From contig JAPDOI010001347.1 of assembly GCA_029168955.1 (NCBI GenBank), positions 124,001 through 188,000 on the forward strand: a stretch of DNA of 64,000 nucleotides. Reading direction: 5' to 3'. The translations under genes and the position numbers were made by a program. Positions 31,280-43,229 of this stretch are shown piece by piece (positions within the stretch are counted from its first letter, which is position 1; each line of letters begins with the position of its first letter). The notes beneath the pieces were generated by a model. It made no database searches. It saw only the letters and a list, made by a program, of their open reading frames with translations, and was not told where the DNA came from. The stretch comes from Aplectana chamaeleonis (taxonomy: Eukaryota; Nematoda; Chromadorea; Rhabditida; Cosmocercidae).

Positions 31280-34200
31280 ATGATTTAGGTTGCAATTCTA
31301 GCTTAGCTGTGAGTCGACTTAACCAACTTTTCAAAATGAAAGAGCGAAATCCTCAGTGCTAGGATGAATATTGTAGCATCATACATGAACAACTTCAAAC
31401 GAATTCTTTTGAAGATGTTTTTGACCCACCAAATGGAGACAATCCATGCTATTACATTCCCCATCAAGCCGTAATTAAGACTGGAAGTGAGACTACTAAA
31501 ACACGTATAGTTTTAGATGCGTAATCGAAAATGAAAGGTGAACTCAGTCTCAATGATGTTATCGATCAAGGGCCTATATTGCTTCCAAACTTATGCGGAA
31601 TCCTACTAAGATCCCGAGTAGGATCAAAAATTACTATCGCGGACGTTGAAAAGGCATTTCACATGGTCTACCTTCAGGACTCTGGAAGAGATTTAGTGAG
31701 GTTTTTGTGGCTGAAAGATACCACGCAGTCTCCTCATCCGGAGAACATCAGAATTCTTCGATTTCGTAGACTGCCTTTGGAATAAATGCATCACCGTCTT
31801 TGCTGGGAAACATGAGTTCAGAGAAGAGATTAACCTGCAGCTGAAAGAGAACTTGTATGTGGACAATGTACTTATGACAGACACGTCAACTCGTTCTCTA
31901 GTGAGTAAATACCACGCGTGGAAGAAAATTTTTCAGAATATGTCCATGAACTTACGTCAATTCATGACTAATGACGACGAATACAATGATTGATCCCAAA
32001 GATTTGACATAAAGCAAATCTATTAAGATTCTTGGAGTAGGTTGGAATATGAAAACTGATTCCTTTTCGATCACTACCAAGCTGAGCTACAATGAGAATC
32101 CCACCAAGCGTAAGGTGCTGCAATCAGCCCACTCTACCTTTGACCCTCTCGGATTTCTCATTCCAATCCTTCTTCCTGCAAAAAGCTTCTTACGAAACCT
32201 CTGGAGAGTGGAATATGCATTGGATAGTCCCTTGTCTTCTAATCATGAATTGGAGTGGCGCTCGTTATGCGAAAGAGCGTCGGGGTTTATGGCAACATTT
32301 CCTCGCTCGATCAGTACTTTGAGTTTCACACTTTTGTGGACGCTTCTACCCGAGCATTCGCTGCCGCCACCTATCTTCGCTCGATCAACGAGCGAGGGAC
32401 CATACAGAGCACGCTGATCATGGCAAGACAAAGACTTGCGCCGATAAATGCGAAATCAAAAACGCTTACTGTACCTAGATCGGAATTGTTAGCGTTACTC
32501 ATAGAAGTAAGATTGACTTTTTTGTACTGGAAGAACTTTCTTTGAAAGTGAAAGAAATACGTCTGTATAGTGGCTCCAAAGTGGCATTACACTGGCTCCA
32601 GTCAGTCAGTAACAATGGAGAGTTTGTAACTAACAGATGTAATGAGATAAAGGCAAAGTTGACTATTTGGACTGAAATGGGGATTTATGCGTATATGCAT
32701 TACATCCCTACTTACCTAAACCCGGCTGACTGTGCCACAAGGGGATTGCGCAAAAAAGAAATGGCTGACCATATCTGGTGGAAACGCCCTAAATTCCTCC
32801 AGCAAGCATCAATCGATGCAATGTCCCTCGAAAAATTTACTTGCAAATCTGCACAAGATGAAGACATTGGAAATGAAGCAGTATCATCGGCAGCTGCACT
32901 GGTAGAAGTCGCTGATTTGCAAACTAACACAGGTGACAGCTGGATACTTTCCCATGAATTCTCATCCCTCGTGAAATTGCAGCGCGTAACTGCTCTAGTT
33001 TTGAAATTCATACGCACGAAAGTATATGAAAAATTAGGCGAAGAGAGTAAAGAGCTCCTAAGAAATCACTTACCAGAAGTGGAAATCGGCAGCTGCAGGG
33101 CCTAGCGGAACCCTAACGTTGAAAAAACTGAGAAAAAAGAGCTCGGAACGGTCCCCTACGGCCCCAAAGTTGGACACCCATCAGCTCGTCACCCCCATAT
33201 GCACTTTCCACGCCCACCGACGTGAACAAATGAATGCTCGAGATTGTGAGATGAGCGATGGTTTCCGATCAAAAGCCCCGTTCTTCCCTTGATTCTCAAT
33301 TTCTCTCTTTACTCAGGTCAGCTCGCATACATCGGCTGCAAAAGACGGAAGTTACAAGCCTCGGACAACTCGTCCACCATGTTTCCTTAGCTCAATATTT
33401 GAGGGACCATAACTCCGTTCCCTGAAGGTCTTGTGCGATTTCAGAGATATCATTGGAATCAGCATGGGGCCGTTTTCAAGATAGGCAAAGAAACAGAAAA
33501 ACGATTTCTATCGTGAACACTGCCTTTAATTCACTTCGTCGTTTTGTTGCACGTCGAGGAAAACCTCAACTAGTTGTATCTGATGACAATGCAACCAATT
33601 TTAGTCTAGGTAATGGAATACTACAGGATTTAGACAACCATAGTATAGTAAATGATCACACTTTCCTGAAATTCCTCGCAAATGAAAAGATTCAATGGAA
33701 ATTTATTACACCTCTTTCCCCTTGGAAAGGAGGTTTTTGCGAGCGCTTAATTGGAATTCTGAAGTCTATCTTGAAAAAGGTCCTAAAACGTGACGTTCTG
33801 GAAGAAAATGATTTCATTACGCTAATAACGGAATGTTAAGCTATGTTCAATTCGAGGCCATTAACTTACTCTGGAAGTACTATTGAAGACTCTGTTGTAT
33901 TGAGACCTATTGATTTTTTACTACCATATGCAAGTTTGAAAATGTTTTCTTCGCATGAAAATGATGAAGGTGAACCTTATCTACCGACTAATTCCTGCAA
34001 AGAACAAGCGTTGGAATAATTTCAAGAAAATTTAAAATACCTGAATCGATTGTGGAAAATATGGACTGGAACTACCTCTTAGAGCTATGAAATCTCCATC
34101 AAAGAGGGATAAAACAGAGAAGTTTTACTCGAAAAGGTCCCCACGTTGGAGATGTAGTCCTCCTCATGAAAGAAAGGCTCCCACGAGGAGATTGGAAATT

Positions 34201-34330
34201 AGGATAAGTGACTGAACTAATATCGGATCCTGATGGGAATATCAGATCTGTGAAATTACGAGCAATGAATTTCACACTCGAAAGATCAGTTAACATGTTG
34301 ATACCCCTGGAAATCGAAAGTTCTGAAAGG
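31280..34330 (+). pseudogene. BEL/Pao pol: reverse transcriptase, RNase H, partial integrase
   Basis: Domains in order: reverse transcriptase from about 31420 (CYYIPHQAVIKTGSETTKTR, IADVEKAFHMV, and active-site NLYVDNVLM near 31855); the connection/A17 region about 32090-32260 (STFDPLGFLIPILLPAK); RNase H about 32310-32800 (FHTFVDASTRAFAAATYL, LTVPRSELLALL); partial integrase 33500-33840 (ARRGKPQLVVSDDNATNF and SPWKGGFCERLIG, holding the last Asp and the Glu); and a C-terminal DUF5641-type stretch 34130-34320 (VGDVVLLMKERLPRGDWKLG). Missing are an aspartic protease between gag and RT, the zinc-binding H2C2 module and the first catalytic Asp of integrase; repeat R2 (33100-33490) sits where these should be. 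Several stops and slips break every domain. Confidence 0.85.
33096..33490 (+). repeat. Repeat R2, copy 2, replacing the integrase N-terminus
   Basis: Begins after the RNase H/linker ORF and ends at the integrase fragment. Its right 135 bp match 29722-29862. The missing integrase module implies that insertion was accompanied by deletion. Confidence 0.6.
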
Positions 34331-34468
34331 ATAGAGCGGAAAATTGAAGGAAAACATGAAAACCAGGAGACAGTAAATGATCCCGCCGCGCGCGTCGACG
34401 AGCAAGACGACGTAAGCGACGAAAGCGGCGTCGCCACTCGTGTACACGGGCGAAAGCGACCTATGTTA

Positions 34469-34592
34469 GGCCGGGATCATACTTATAGCGACCAACGACG
34501 GCGACAGTGCATATCAGGCATATCGATTTTCTGTCGATACTGATGGTAAACATTGCGTCGCGTCGCTCGTCGCTGGAAGTTTGATCCCGGCC
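34469..34592. mobile_element. Small TIR element (GGCCGGGATCA family), copy 2
   Basis: 124-bp palindromic element between pol and the envelope-like gene. Ends GGCCGGGATCATAC and TTTGATCCCGGCC, flanked by TTA at 34466-34468 and 34593-34595. Younger than the Pao copy it entered. Confidence 0.8.
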
Positions 34593-34646
34593 TTACACAG
34601 ACGAGCAAAAAAGAATAAGCAATATGTAAGGAATGCCACGACAGTA

Positions 34647-36980
34647 ATGCACTCCGCAACTGGTCGATCACGATTACTCGTACCCTGGCATCTTTGGCTT
34701 GCGGTAACCGTTTTGTGTATCTTGTTTACAGGAACACAGGCCAAAGATAGCGGTGTAATGGGAATACGCTGCGTAAGGGGAGGAGTAAACATTATCGAAA
34801 AACAACTGATTGAAAAAATGCAAGTTTGTGGCAACGAATACTGCTTGGAAATTCACACTTCACATCAGAACGTTAGCATTGAATTCCCTCCTGAAACTAT
34901 AATGCATAGTTATACTGTAACAGTCAAATACTTATTTGGAAAGGCAACGAAATCAACACATTGGGCCTGCCCGGCTAGCCCATTTTGTGAGCAAATCATG
35001 TGCAATTTCTGTACTGAAATGATTTCCAATCCAGACTGCTGGCCACGACTGGCAATTGCAATCATAGTATTCATCGAATACGTTTTCTTTCTCACGTTAA
35101 TTTGCTCAACGATTCTTGTAAGGAAACTATGTCTAGGATGCCGTTGTGTATTTGGCATCCTGAAGTACCGTACCCCTTAGTAATGGATTCAACGAAAATG
35201 TGCGAATCAGAACCATTCCGGAGAAGAAATTCCCCTTTTTGAAATTCGAACATCGAGGCGAACACGATGGAACGCTTCTCCTCTTGTACGAATTTTTACC
35301 GTAGCTACAGCCTGCATTTGGGTGGCTAGTGCTTGCCAACAAACAACTTTGATATCTTCGTCGATGTCTAAGTGTGATTTACATGGAAAATCATGCCACA
35401 ATGAGACGACAATAAATGCAAAGCTTAATCCAATGCAACCGTCAGCCTGTCTGCATTTGAACTATGGAAATCATCAAATCCTATTCTAAAAAGTGACTCT
35501 TCCAGGACTCACTTTAAGTAGAAGAGAAATCCTGTACTTCACACGAAATACTGTAATGAAAGTGCAGTATCGGAAAAGATGCCCACATACGGGAACTTGC
35601 AGTGGGACTAAATGTGCAAAAAATCATACTTACAGCGTTAGTCACCGAACTGGAGAGTGCAAATAACTTCACGGGTATAACCTACTGTCCTGAATCATGT
35701 GGATGCTTAGGTTGCTCATGTGGATTCACCTCATCGGGATGCCTCTTACATAGTATATCACGTACCAACTGATGATATGATGTATGAAATATTCGAATGC
35801 CCATCATGGTTTGAAACGGTGAAAATTCAATCCAAATTCTCCAGAGGAAATAAAAACACCATTCCCTATAAAGTTGAAATGAAGCCTCATGCATTGAAAC
35901 GGTTGGAGACGATATCCATGGAAATAACGGCATTCTCTTTTACCCCACCCTCCATAATGAGTCAACGATTTCTAAGTAACGTAGAAATCACTGCATATTT
36001 GCATGAAGGTACTTCGTTCAGTCACGCATGTCGTTTTCCATCAAATGATGGTAATGACACATCTTGCCTCATAAAGGATACATGTAAATATACCCCTGCC
36101 GAAGATTTTGTAAATTGTTACTGTGCCAATAATAATGTGACCGATGTCGTCCAGTTATCCAATACACTACACATCCCTGTAAATAACGGAATGATTACTG
36201 TGGAAGGACTCCAAAAAGTACCCACGATACGAACAAGTGCATTATCTGTAGACATAGCACTCACCCCGGATCGTAGTGTAACGAAAAAATTTGCATGAAT
36301 TGATCGATTTCACATGCCATATCACGCCACAGCCTGTGATAGGCTGTTACGGATGTATGAAAGGGGCTATAACAACAATCTGGTGCAAATCTGAGGGTTT
36401 GAACGCATTTGCATAAGTTTCCTGTACTACCTAACAATTCGTTGTACTCTGCAAGAAAAACGGTCATAAAAATACGATCCATCTGTTTTTTGATTCCGCT
36501 CAAGTAAAAGACCAATGTAGAGCTCAGTGTGGACAACAAGTCACATTTTTTCCAATTGAGGGTGCCATGAATTATGTAAATGGAATGGAACCCTTTCGAC
36601 GATATCTGAAGAAGTGGAACAGAATCATATCTGGCGACACAGATTTCAGTTTTGATATTGAGTTTCCTGACGTCGGTCATTTTTTGAACATCTGCAAAAA
36701 ATTATACTTTCTGCATACTGTAGCAGTCACGTGCACATTCGCAGGCCTCGCGTTTATCGCCGCTGTACATCTCAGTCTTCGTCCAAACAAAGAGCACAGA
36801 AATCTGTCGAGCAGCGCTCCAGCCTCAACTTTCCTCTTCCCACCCCTTCCCATCTTATTTTCTGCAATGCGATGGACAAGACGCTTTTTCGTATTAATTA
36901 TTTGGCCTGTGAAGTTTGTATTACGAATCACATCTTTCTTCTGTATTTGCAGTCATAAGTCTACCAAGTATGCTTGACAG
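34647..36980 (+). pseudogene. Envelope-like glycoprotein gene of the BEL/Pao element (phlebovirus G2 type), decayed
   Basis: Downstream of pol, in the position of env. Segment 1 (34647-35180) begins with a basic stretch, a hydrophobic signal-type segment, many cysteines and a membrane-spanning segment at about 35045-35115. Segment 2 (35560-36298) has a cysteine-rich motif with a CGCLGCSCGF core resembling the phlebovirus glycoprotein G2 family, which nematode Tas and Cer7 elements share. Segment 3 (36567-36980) ends in a hydrophobic anchor. Stops and frame changes separate the segments (notably 35181-35700 and 36299-36560), so no complete protein can be made. The family assignment rests on position and cysteine pattern. 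Confidence 0.65.
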
Positions 36981-37285
36981 TGTAATGAAAACCGTAGAGA
37001 AAGTTGTACTACAAAAAAAGTATTTTATATTTTTTTTTTCAAAAAACAATGTTTTTGAAAAAAAATTCTTTGTGAATCCTTCAATCATCATGCTATAAAT
37101 AGGCTTCTTTTTTCATAGCATTCTGTACCCTGTACTGAAAATCGCACTTCTTGGATAGATTTTGCTTTTGTTGAATTATGAACTTCATTCACTCCTTCCT
37201 GCTGCTCGAAATCTGCATTTGTCTGGAATACGAATTCCCATCAGCTATGAACTGAGAACAGTCAACCTTAATTCTTAAAATTATC
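36981..37285. other. AT-rich flank 3' of the Pao element
   Basis: Where a 3' LTR would be expected. Homopolymer A/T runs; no match to the sequence 5' of gag was recognised, so the LTRs remain undefined. Confidence 0.35.
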
Positions 37286-37288
37286 CTG

Positions 37289-38468
37289 GGGCCGTATTCA
37301 TCATTGAAATGCCGGGTAAATCTTACTTTACATTTACCTTACCCGGAGCCGATAACTTACTCACTGCGAAATGGTATTCATCACACACTTACTTACCTGC
37401 AGGTAGATCCGCGCAAAATGTGTCTATTATTGCACTTACCGAAACACTGAATAGGCGTCGTTAATTTGAAACTGTTTGTCCGATTCATACTTTTTTTATT
37501 CAAAGGGGCTAAAGAGAAGTGCATTGGTTTGATGATTAATGAAAACTTTGAAGTACATCATAGGGGGCCCCTCCATAGAAAAATAGCATCATTTTAACAT
37601 TACTGACTATTCAATTTCTTCTAGCGAGAATCTTCCAAAGGCACTCGTCAATTTTTTTCTAATCGCTGTCCTACTTCAGTGGAGGATTACTCTATGATGG
37701 AATTTCTCCTCTAGGAGTATTAGGTTGTAGATAAAGCTACCCACTACTCATTTTGTCTTTTTTTCGGTCCAGTTTTCAACCAAATTTGATACACCGTTCA
37801 AAAGCGCCAATTTGTTCCTATCTAGATTTTTTGAGCTCTCAGCTACTCTTGGTGGGTCAATGAGTTTCAGGAAAAATTTGGTAAATTCTTTGCAAATGTT
37901 CACCGATCGGCCAACGATAAATATGCCCTTTCGTACGTAATACAATTCGACGAAAAAAAGCCAAAGGATTCTTCTGTATTGCGTCGTGCTTATTTAATTG
38001 TAGAGAAAAACTCATCCCATTATTTATTCGGCACAATAAATTTTGGATTAGAAAGGCAGCTCTCCTCTGTCGTATACTGCTGGTAGTTTTCTTCTAAAAA
38101 TCACTTCATTGCAGAATTGTCAAGTATTTTTTCAAAATTCGAAGAAAAAGCAGAAAGTGGTGGCAGAAAGTTGACTATTCGCAAATTATCTATGGTGGAT
38201 GAGAATATTAAGCAAGGAAAGCCTACCGCTTTTTCACGACACAACAAAAACCAATGAGAACACGCATGAAAAAACATTTATAACTTTCTGTTTGTAAGTG
38301 CAGCTGTAGCCGGCTGGGAGTAAAATTTACCCGGCTCCATACGTCGGGTAAATTTTACCTGGATTTTTACTCGAAAATTGCGAGTAAGTGATGTGAATAC
38401 CGAGTAAGTGCCAAATTTGAAGGACTTTACACTTACCTAGCGGGGTAAATCATTGATGAATACGGCCC
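37289..38468. mobile_element. CWG-duplicating TIR element, GGGCCGTATTCATCA family, copy 2
   Basis: Begins GGGCCGTATTCATCATTGAA and ends with the inverse ATGAATACGGCCC; CTG duplicated at 37286-37288 and 38469-38471. It is inverted relative to the copy at 16195-17476: its right end (ACTTACCTAGCGGGGTAAAT) corresponds to the left end there. 1180 bp, no transposase frame. Confidence 0.8.
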
Positions 38469-38471
38469 CTG

Positions 38472-40110
38472 ACTCAGACACCCACTTACGTCTTTACCGC
38501 GAGGATCATCTCCGATGGGCACTTTCCGGTGGTTTTACGACCCTTAGGTTTTATCTTAGGAACCGCATTGGAGCAGGTTGCTTGATGCATTGAAGTACTA
38601 CTTGAATCACGACGAATCATTTAGATTCATCTCTAATTGTGCCGATGTATGATAGCTGTTTGTGGAACCGCCTCAGACATCTGTATGTAAGACGAATTAG
38701 ATAATTTATTATTGTGGTTGCTTGGTTAGCACATTCACTAGCCAAAAATCTGACATTTTCTATTCTTCAGAATCCTTTCGAATTGGACTGGAATTCTGAA
38801 TTTACGTGATTCATTCTAAATTCAAATTTCTTTGAATTCATACGCATTTATTTGAAATTTGAATTAACTTATTCATTCTACACCTCGCCGAAATTTGAGT
38901 TAAAGCAATTTGTATTCGGAATTAAGCGCTGGATTTTAAAGTTAGCTAGAAAGAATTACGATCTGATTGAATCTTGAAGTCATCGACTTCTGAATTACGG
39001 ATTCAGAACCACGCTGGATCTTAATCGAATAGCGCCATGGTGAAGAATTTCTTTGAATTTTGAATTTGCAATGATTACCAACGCATTCCTCTAACATCAA
39101 AAATCTTTACTAGATTCTTCCCCTTTAAGACTTCGACGGATTTTTTCTGCTTTCGCCCATACTACATACTGAACTCAAACGTTTGAATTTCATTGAACTC
39201 GATTCGGACTACATTGAATTGTTAGTTTCCGAATCCATTCAGGATTGATTTGAGTTTTGAACTTCAATGAATTTATTCTAAAAGTTACTGAACTTTGAAT
39301 TTCAGCTAATTCGTCCTGGAATTCACCGAACTAGCTTGAACAAATTCTTCTGGATTTAACTGGATTTTTGAATTTGAGTGAATTATTTTCCATCTTACTG
39401 AATTTACAATCAACCGAATTCGAAGTCTGGTGAATAACAGACTTTATTGGTGCGAATCTTAACGAAATTTGAATTTCTTTTGAACTTTGAGTTGCGTTTC
39501 TGATCGCAGACTAGTTAATTCTGAATATTGGTTGAGTTTGTCTCAGAATTGAATGTCGAATTTTAATGCAAAATTTTTTCCTGTAACTCTTCTGTCCGAA
39601 TTGCCTGACATTGCAATTGGACTTTTACTCTCCACGTCACATGCTAGCGTACGGATTTTTCGTTTTATGATTTTTTCTGGTTATTGAAATTACACAGAAA
39701 GGATGAAAAGTGAATCTTCAATAAGTAATGTTTCTTCCTGAAATGGTGAAAAGTCAATACTAATCGCACTGTAATTAACATTTCTTCTGCTAAAACAAAG
39801 AAAGCATTTGATTACTCTCAGGATTTTATTTTATCTTTGGTAACGAAAATTGTGACTCGGTATGTAGTGTGCACTATACTTGAAAAAAAGTAATTGCGTT
39901 CACCTTGACGAATTGGGAAATATGTCAAACCGCTGCTAAATAAGACAATTTTCTAGTGATACTGAAATATTGAATATTTGAGCCATCTCTGAGTGATGAA
40001 AAGATGTTTTGCTGTGTTTCGTTTATGCTCCTTCGTATGCATAGTTTTTTCTAATTGATTCTACACTCGTACGAAAATTCGCCTTCGTAATAATACAGTC
40101 AAATAATGAG
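38472..40110. other. AT-rich stretch with degenerate GAATTT motifs
   Basis: From about 38760 to 39560 TGAATTT, GAATTC and TTGAATT occur at high density, giving a loosely periodic low-complexity region without a fixed unit. No genes. Confidence 0.5.
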
Positions 40111-40119
40111 CACATCATT

Positions 40120-40668
40120 TCAATGAAAAAGAATGAGCGAAATTGAAATGAATATGTTGGAAATCCTGCTTGGAATAGTGTGGCTCGCTTCGATACGCAA
40201 GACGGTCGTCAGGGATCGTACCTGCAGAGGTGTAGAGGGACCGCCTGAAGGATGCCTGAGCCCAACTACGCTACCGCAGGCGATCCCCCGAATCCCGGTC
40301 CTCGTGTGACAACGATGGTGTCGAACACACATGGTCCTGTTTGGTAACGAGGCATGGTCCTTACCGCCAACGAGTGTACTATGTACCAAACCCTGGAGTC
40401 GCGCCACAGAAGAATAAATCGTCTGCGTCGATGTGAGAGGTGCCTCGGCGAGGCCTGTTGACCACCTTGTGACTGCGTGCCATAAGCGCAGTTCGATGGT
40501 GTCGTGCAAATGTGCACCTACGAAAATAGGTGCAATGAGGCAGAAAGACCACCACACCGCCTTCTGCCCACATTCGGTGCCTCTGTCGGATTGATTAGTG
40601 AACAGAACTTTGAATAGGTGAAAAAGGAACTCTGGATAATCTGTACACACGTGGATTATGGCTTCCAC
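40120..40668 (-). other. GC-rich island with a 182-codon open frame, unknown
   Basis: The minus strand is open for 182 codons, and a second minus frame is open for 83. The block is clearly richer in GC than its surroundings. Neither frame shows a domain I know. It may be a piece of a retroelement or a conserved non-coding block. Confidence 0.25.
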
Positions 40669-40669
40669 A

Positions 40670-41520
40670 GGTGTAACACCTATCCTGTTTTTTTCGAATA
40701 TTGAAGTTCTGTAAAATTAATCATGAAAACTTATGTAAAACTTTTCGAAAATTGATTATGAAAAGAAAACCGTAGTTTTACTCTGTATTTTTCATGCTTT
40801 TTTGTATATAATGTTGTGTATTATGTAAGATTGTTCTGATATCAAAGTACATCAGTAGTAGTATTAGTACTTTTTTATATAATGTTATTTCGATAAACTT
40901 GTTAAAAAATGCATTTGAAAAAAATGGATGAAATGAAAAAGAAAGCCAAGTAAGCAGAGTTGAAGTACAGCCTCAGTGGCTGAATGGTGTACAGTGCACG
41001 AAGCTCATTAGCGTTGTCATTTCACGACACACGAAACGGTACACTGTGCACATTGACAGCAAGCTATCATGATTGGTAGAAAGTGGAAAATCTAAAGCGC
41101 AAACGTCGAAACAGAAACTGGTAATTAAAAATGTGAAGATAAATTGCCCGCAGATGACTATTGTCTGTAAAAAATCAGTAGTGTAGAGAAACAATGGAAT
41201 CGGTAGTACGAAATAGTTTCCGCATCGGCCCCCATCTATATCTACAGTACAGTCAACAGTCCATCATGTCAACGATTCGTCTTCATTTCTCAGTTGTGAT
41301 CGTTGTGATACTTAATTAATTGTTGTCATCTTGTGATTTTAATAATGGACAGATCGCTGTTGTTCAATTTTTCCACGTGTACCTCACTCTACGTCCCGCA
41401 AAAGCTGTAGCTCAGGGCTGAAACATGTACCCATGCAAACATGAAAATTTGTACTTAAAAATTTTTACGTTGGTGGGGAGGATGCCTTTTACGTCATATG
41501 CGGCATAACACGTGTCTCGG
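40670..41520. other. Unannotated AT-rich stretch
   Basis: No supported feature. Confidence 0.35.
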
Positions 41521-41523
41521 GAG

Positions 41524-42049
41524 TGTCATGAACTGTCATCAGTTCATGATATTAATAGAACAGCCTACGCGTGTTACACACCTGTCACGCCCCTGTCCTC
41601 TATAAAAGGCGGGCAAGGCAGTTCGTGGTGTGTGTTGGTTGTGTTTGCATCCTCGATAACTACTGCTCGCTCCCTGCTTCTCCCAAGACCTCCGTCCAGT
41701 CGTTCCGCACCTCAAGGACCTCTTTTGAGCTTCGCCTCAATTGGAGCTGAACGCTGTCTGCTGTATTGGACCCATTTAACATGAATAATCTATTCCCTGG
41801 TGTAGCTCTTCCGAGAAGCTGCGGACTCACCGGCAAGCGGATAGTGGAGAATGAAACATGTAGAATGGGCAGTGGAGGTAGAGTAGATGCTGGACAAAGG
41901 TAGAAAAGGTACCCTGCTTCTAGTGTAGTTTTTGGTAACTCTTATAAATATGTCATAAATAAACATATAATCAATAATTGTGTATGTATTGTAAGCAAGA
42001 TAGTAGAACCACCAAAATACCATATTCGGTCAGTGATGCAGGCCGAAAC
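41524..42049 (+). repeat. LTR-like sequence, copy 2
   Basis: Same order as copy 1 at 26823: TGTCATGAACTG start, TATA box CTATAAAAGGCGGGCAA at about 41600, AATAAA at about 41958, end near CATATTCGGTCA...CCGAAAC. An additional block of about 185 bp (41712-41905) is present here and absent in copy 1, so one of the two has an indel. No coding sequence adjoins it directly. Confidence 0.65.
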
Positions 42050-42148
42050 TTTACCCACACTCACACAGACATCCACCCACCCACACATTCCTTCGTCACA
42101 CCTATCCGGTGCACGAGCTAGAGATGGCATGGGCCCTAATTACTCTTA

Positions 42149-43227
42149 CAAGGGAAGTATAAAAAGCGTAGGTCGGATCTGCCAAAACGACTAGTATGGT
42201 TAGTATCTCTTATGGCTCAATAGTAAAAATGCGCAGTATCCTGCCGCGAGCCGCAGGTTCAAAAAAAGTTATGAGCATTTTTAAGCCTGGAGAAAGCAAA
42301 GGGTACCATCAGGCATTTTTTCTTGGAGTTTCAAAAATTTTCTCGGATTTAGCTCAAAAGTTGTATGTAGGGTAATCTGGGGTGGTAAACACAGAATCTG
42401 GAGTCCATTTGTCGAAATTTTGAGGTTTACTGTAGGTTACAGTGGGTAACATGCCATTTAGGGGTCAAAACACACCTTAGTATTTCGAAAATCGACAATA
42501 GGACGTAAAATTCGTATTCTCCACTCCGAATAACCCCCGTAACCAAATACTGAGTAAAATCTGAGACTTTAACCGAACTACCGCATACCCACCGTAATCT
42601 ACCGTAATCTGCCGAAAATCGGTGAACGGACTCCAGATTCGTGTTTAGCACTCCAAATAACCCTCAGCAAATGATTTTGAGACATATCTATCGTAGAAAA
42701 CCGGAAATCTCGAAAGTGGCGTTTTCCCTCGAAAATTTTCCCGGTTGGGAAGTTTCAAACGAAATGAGTCGAAAACTTTTGAAAATCGACTAATAAATCA
42801 CAGAATCGTTATCAGCGTCCCAAAAAACCAACTTGGGAGAATTTTAAGTCAAATCTGGAACTTTTTTCTAAAACGCTTCCAGAGCTCTCAACTAGTAGAA
42901 ATTAGCGCCCAACCGAAAATCCGTAGTAAGTCCAAAACGCTGTCAGTCTGGACAAAGTACGGAAAACGTTCGTTCACCCAAAATTTGCTCAGGGTGGTAG
43001 TTTTGGGTGCTGAACACATTTATGAGGTCCGTTTCCGAATTTTTCGAAGAATAACGCGCTTTTTGGAAGATACAAAAAGCACAAAAAATGAGCTTTTTAA
43101 GCTTGTAACTTCTTGGAACCTGCTGCTCGCGGCGGGTTACTGCGCAGTTTTACTATTGAGCCACAAGAGATACTAACGACACTAGTCGTTTTGGCAGGTC
43201 AGACCTACGCTTTGTATACTTCCCTTG
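42149..43227. mobile_element. 1.08-kb long-TIR element, copy 1
   Basis: Begins CAAGGGAAGTATAAAAAGCG and ends with the inverse. The terminal repeats extend at least 110 bp, through GGCTCAATAGTAAAA and the GC-rich CCGCGAGCCGCAGGTTC. TA at 42147-42148 and 43228-43229 is the target duplication. It is inserted in repeat R1, whose uninterrupted form at 14.6 kb reads CTCTTATGTTTTTC. The 850-bp interior is non-coding, with repeated ACCGTAATCT motifs. The TA target fits a Tc1/mariner-type transposase acting in trans. Confidence 0.85.
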
Positions 43228-43229
43228 TA

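Noticed and set aside
36981..37285. 3' LTR of the Pao element
   Set aside because: No matching sequence found 5' of gag, so an LTR cannot be supported.
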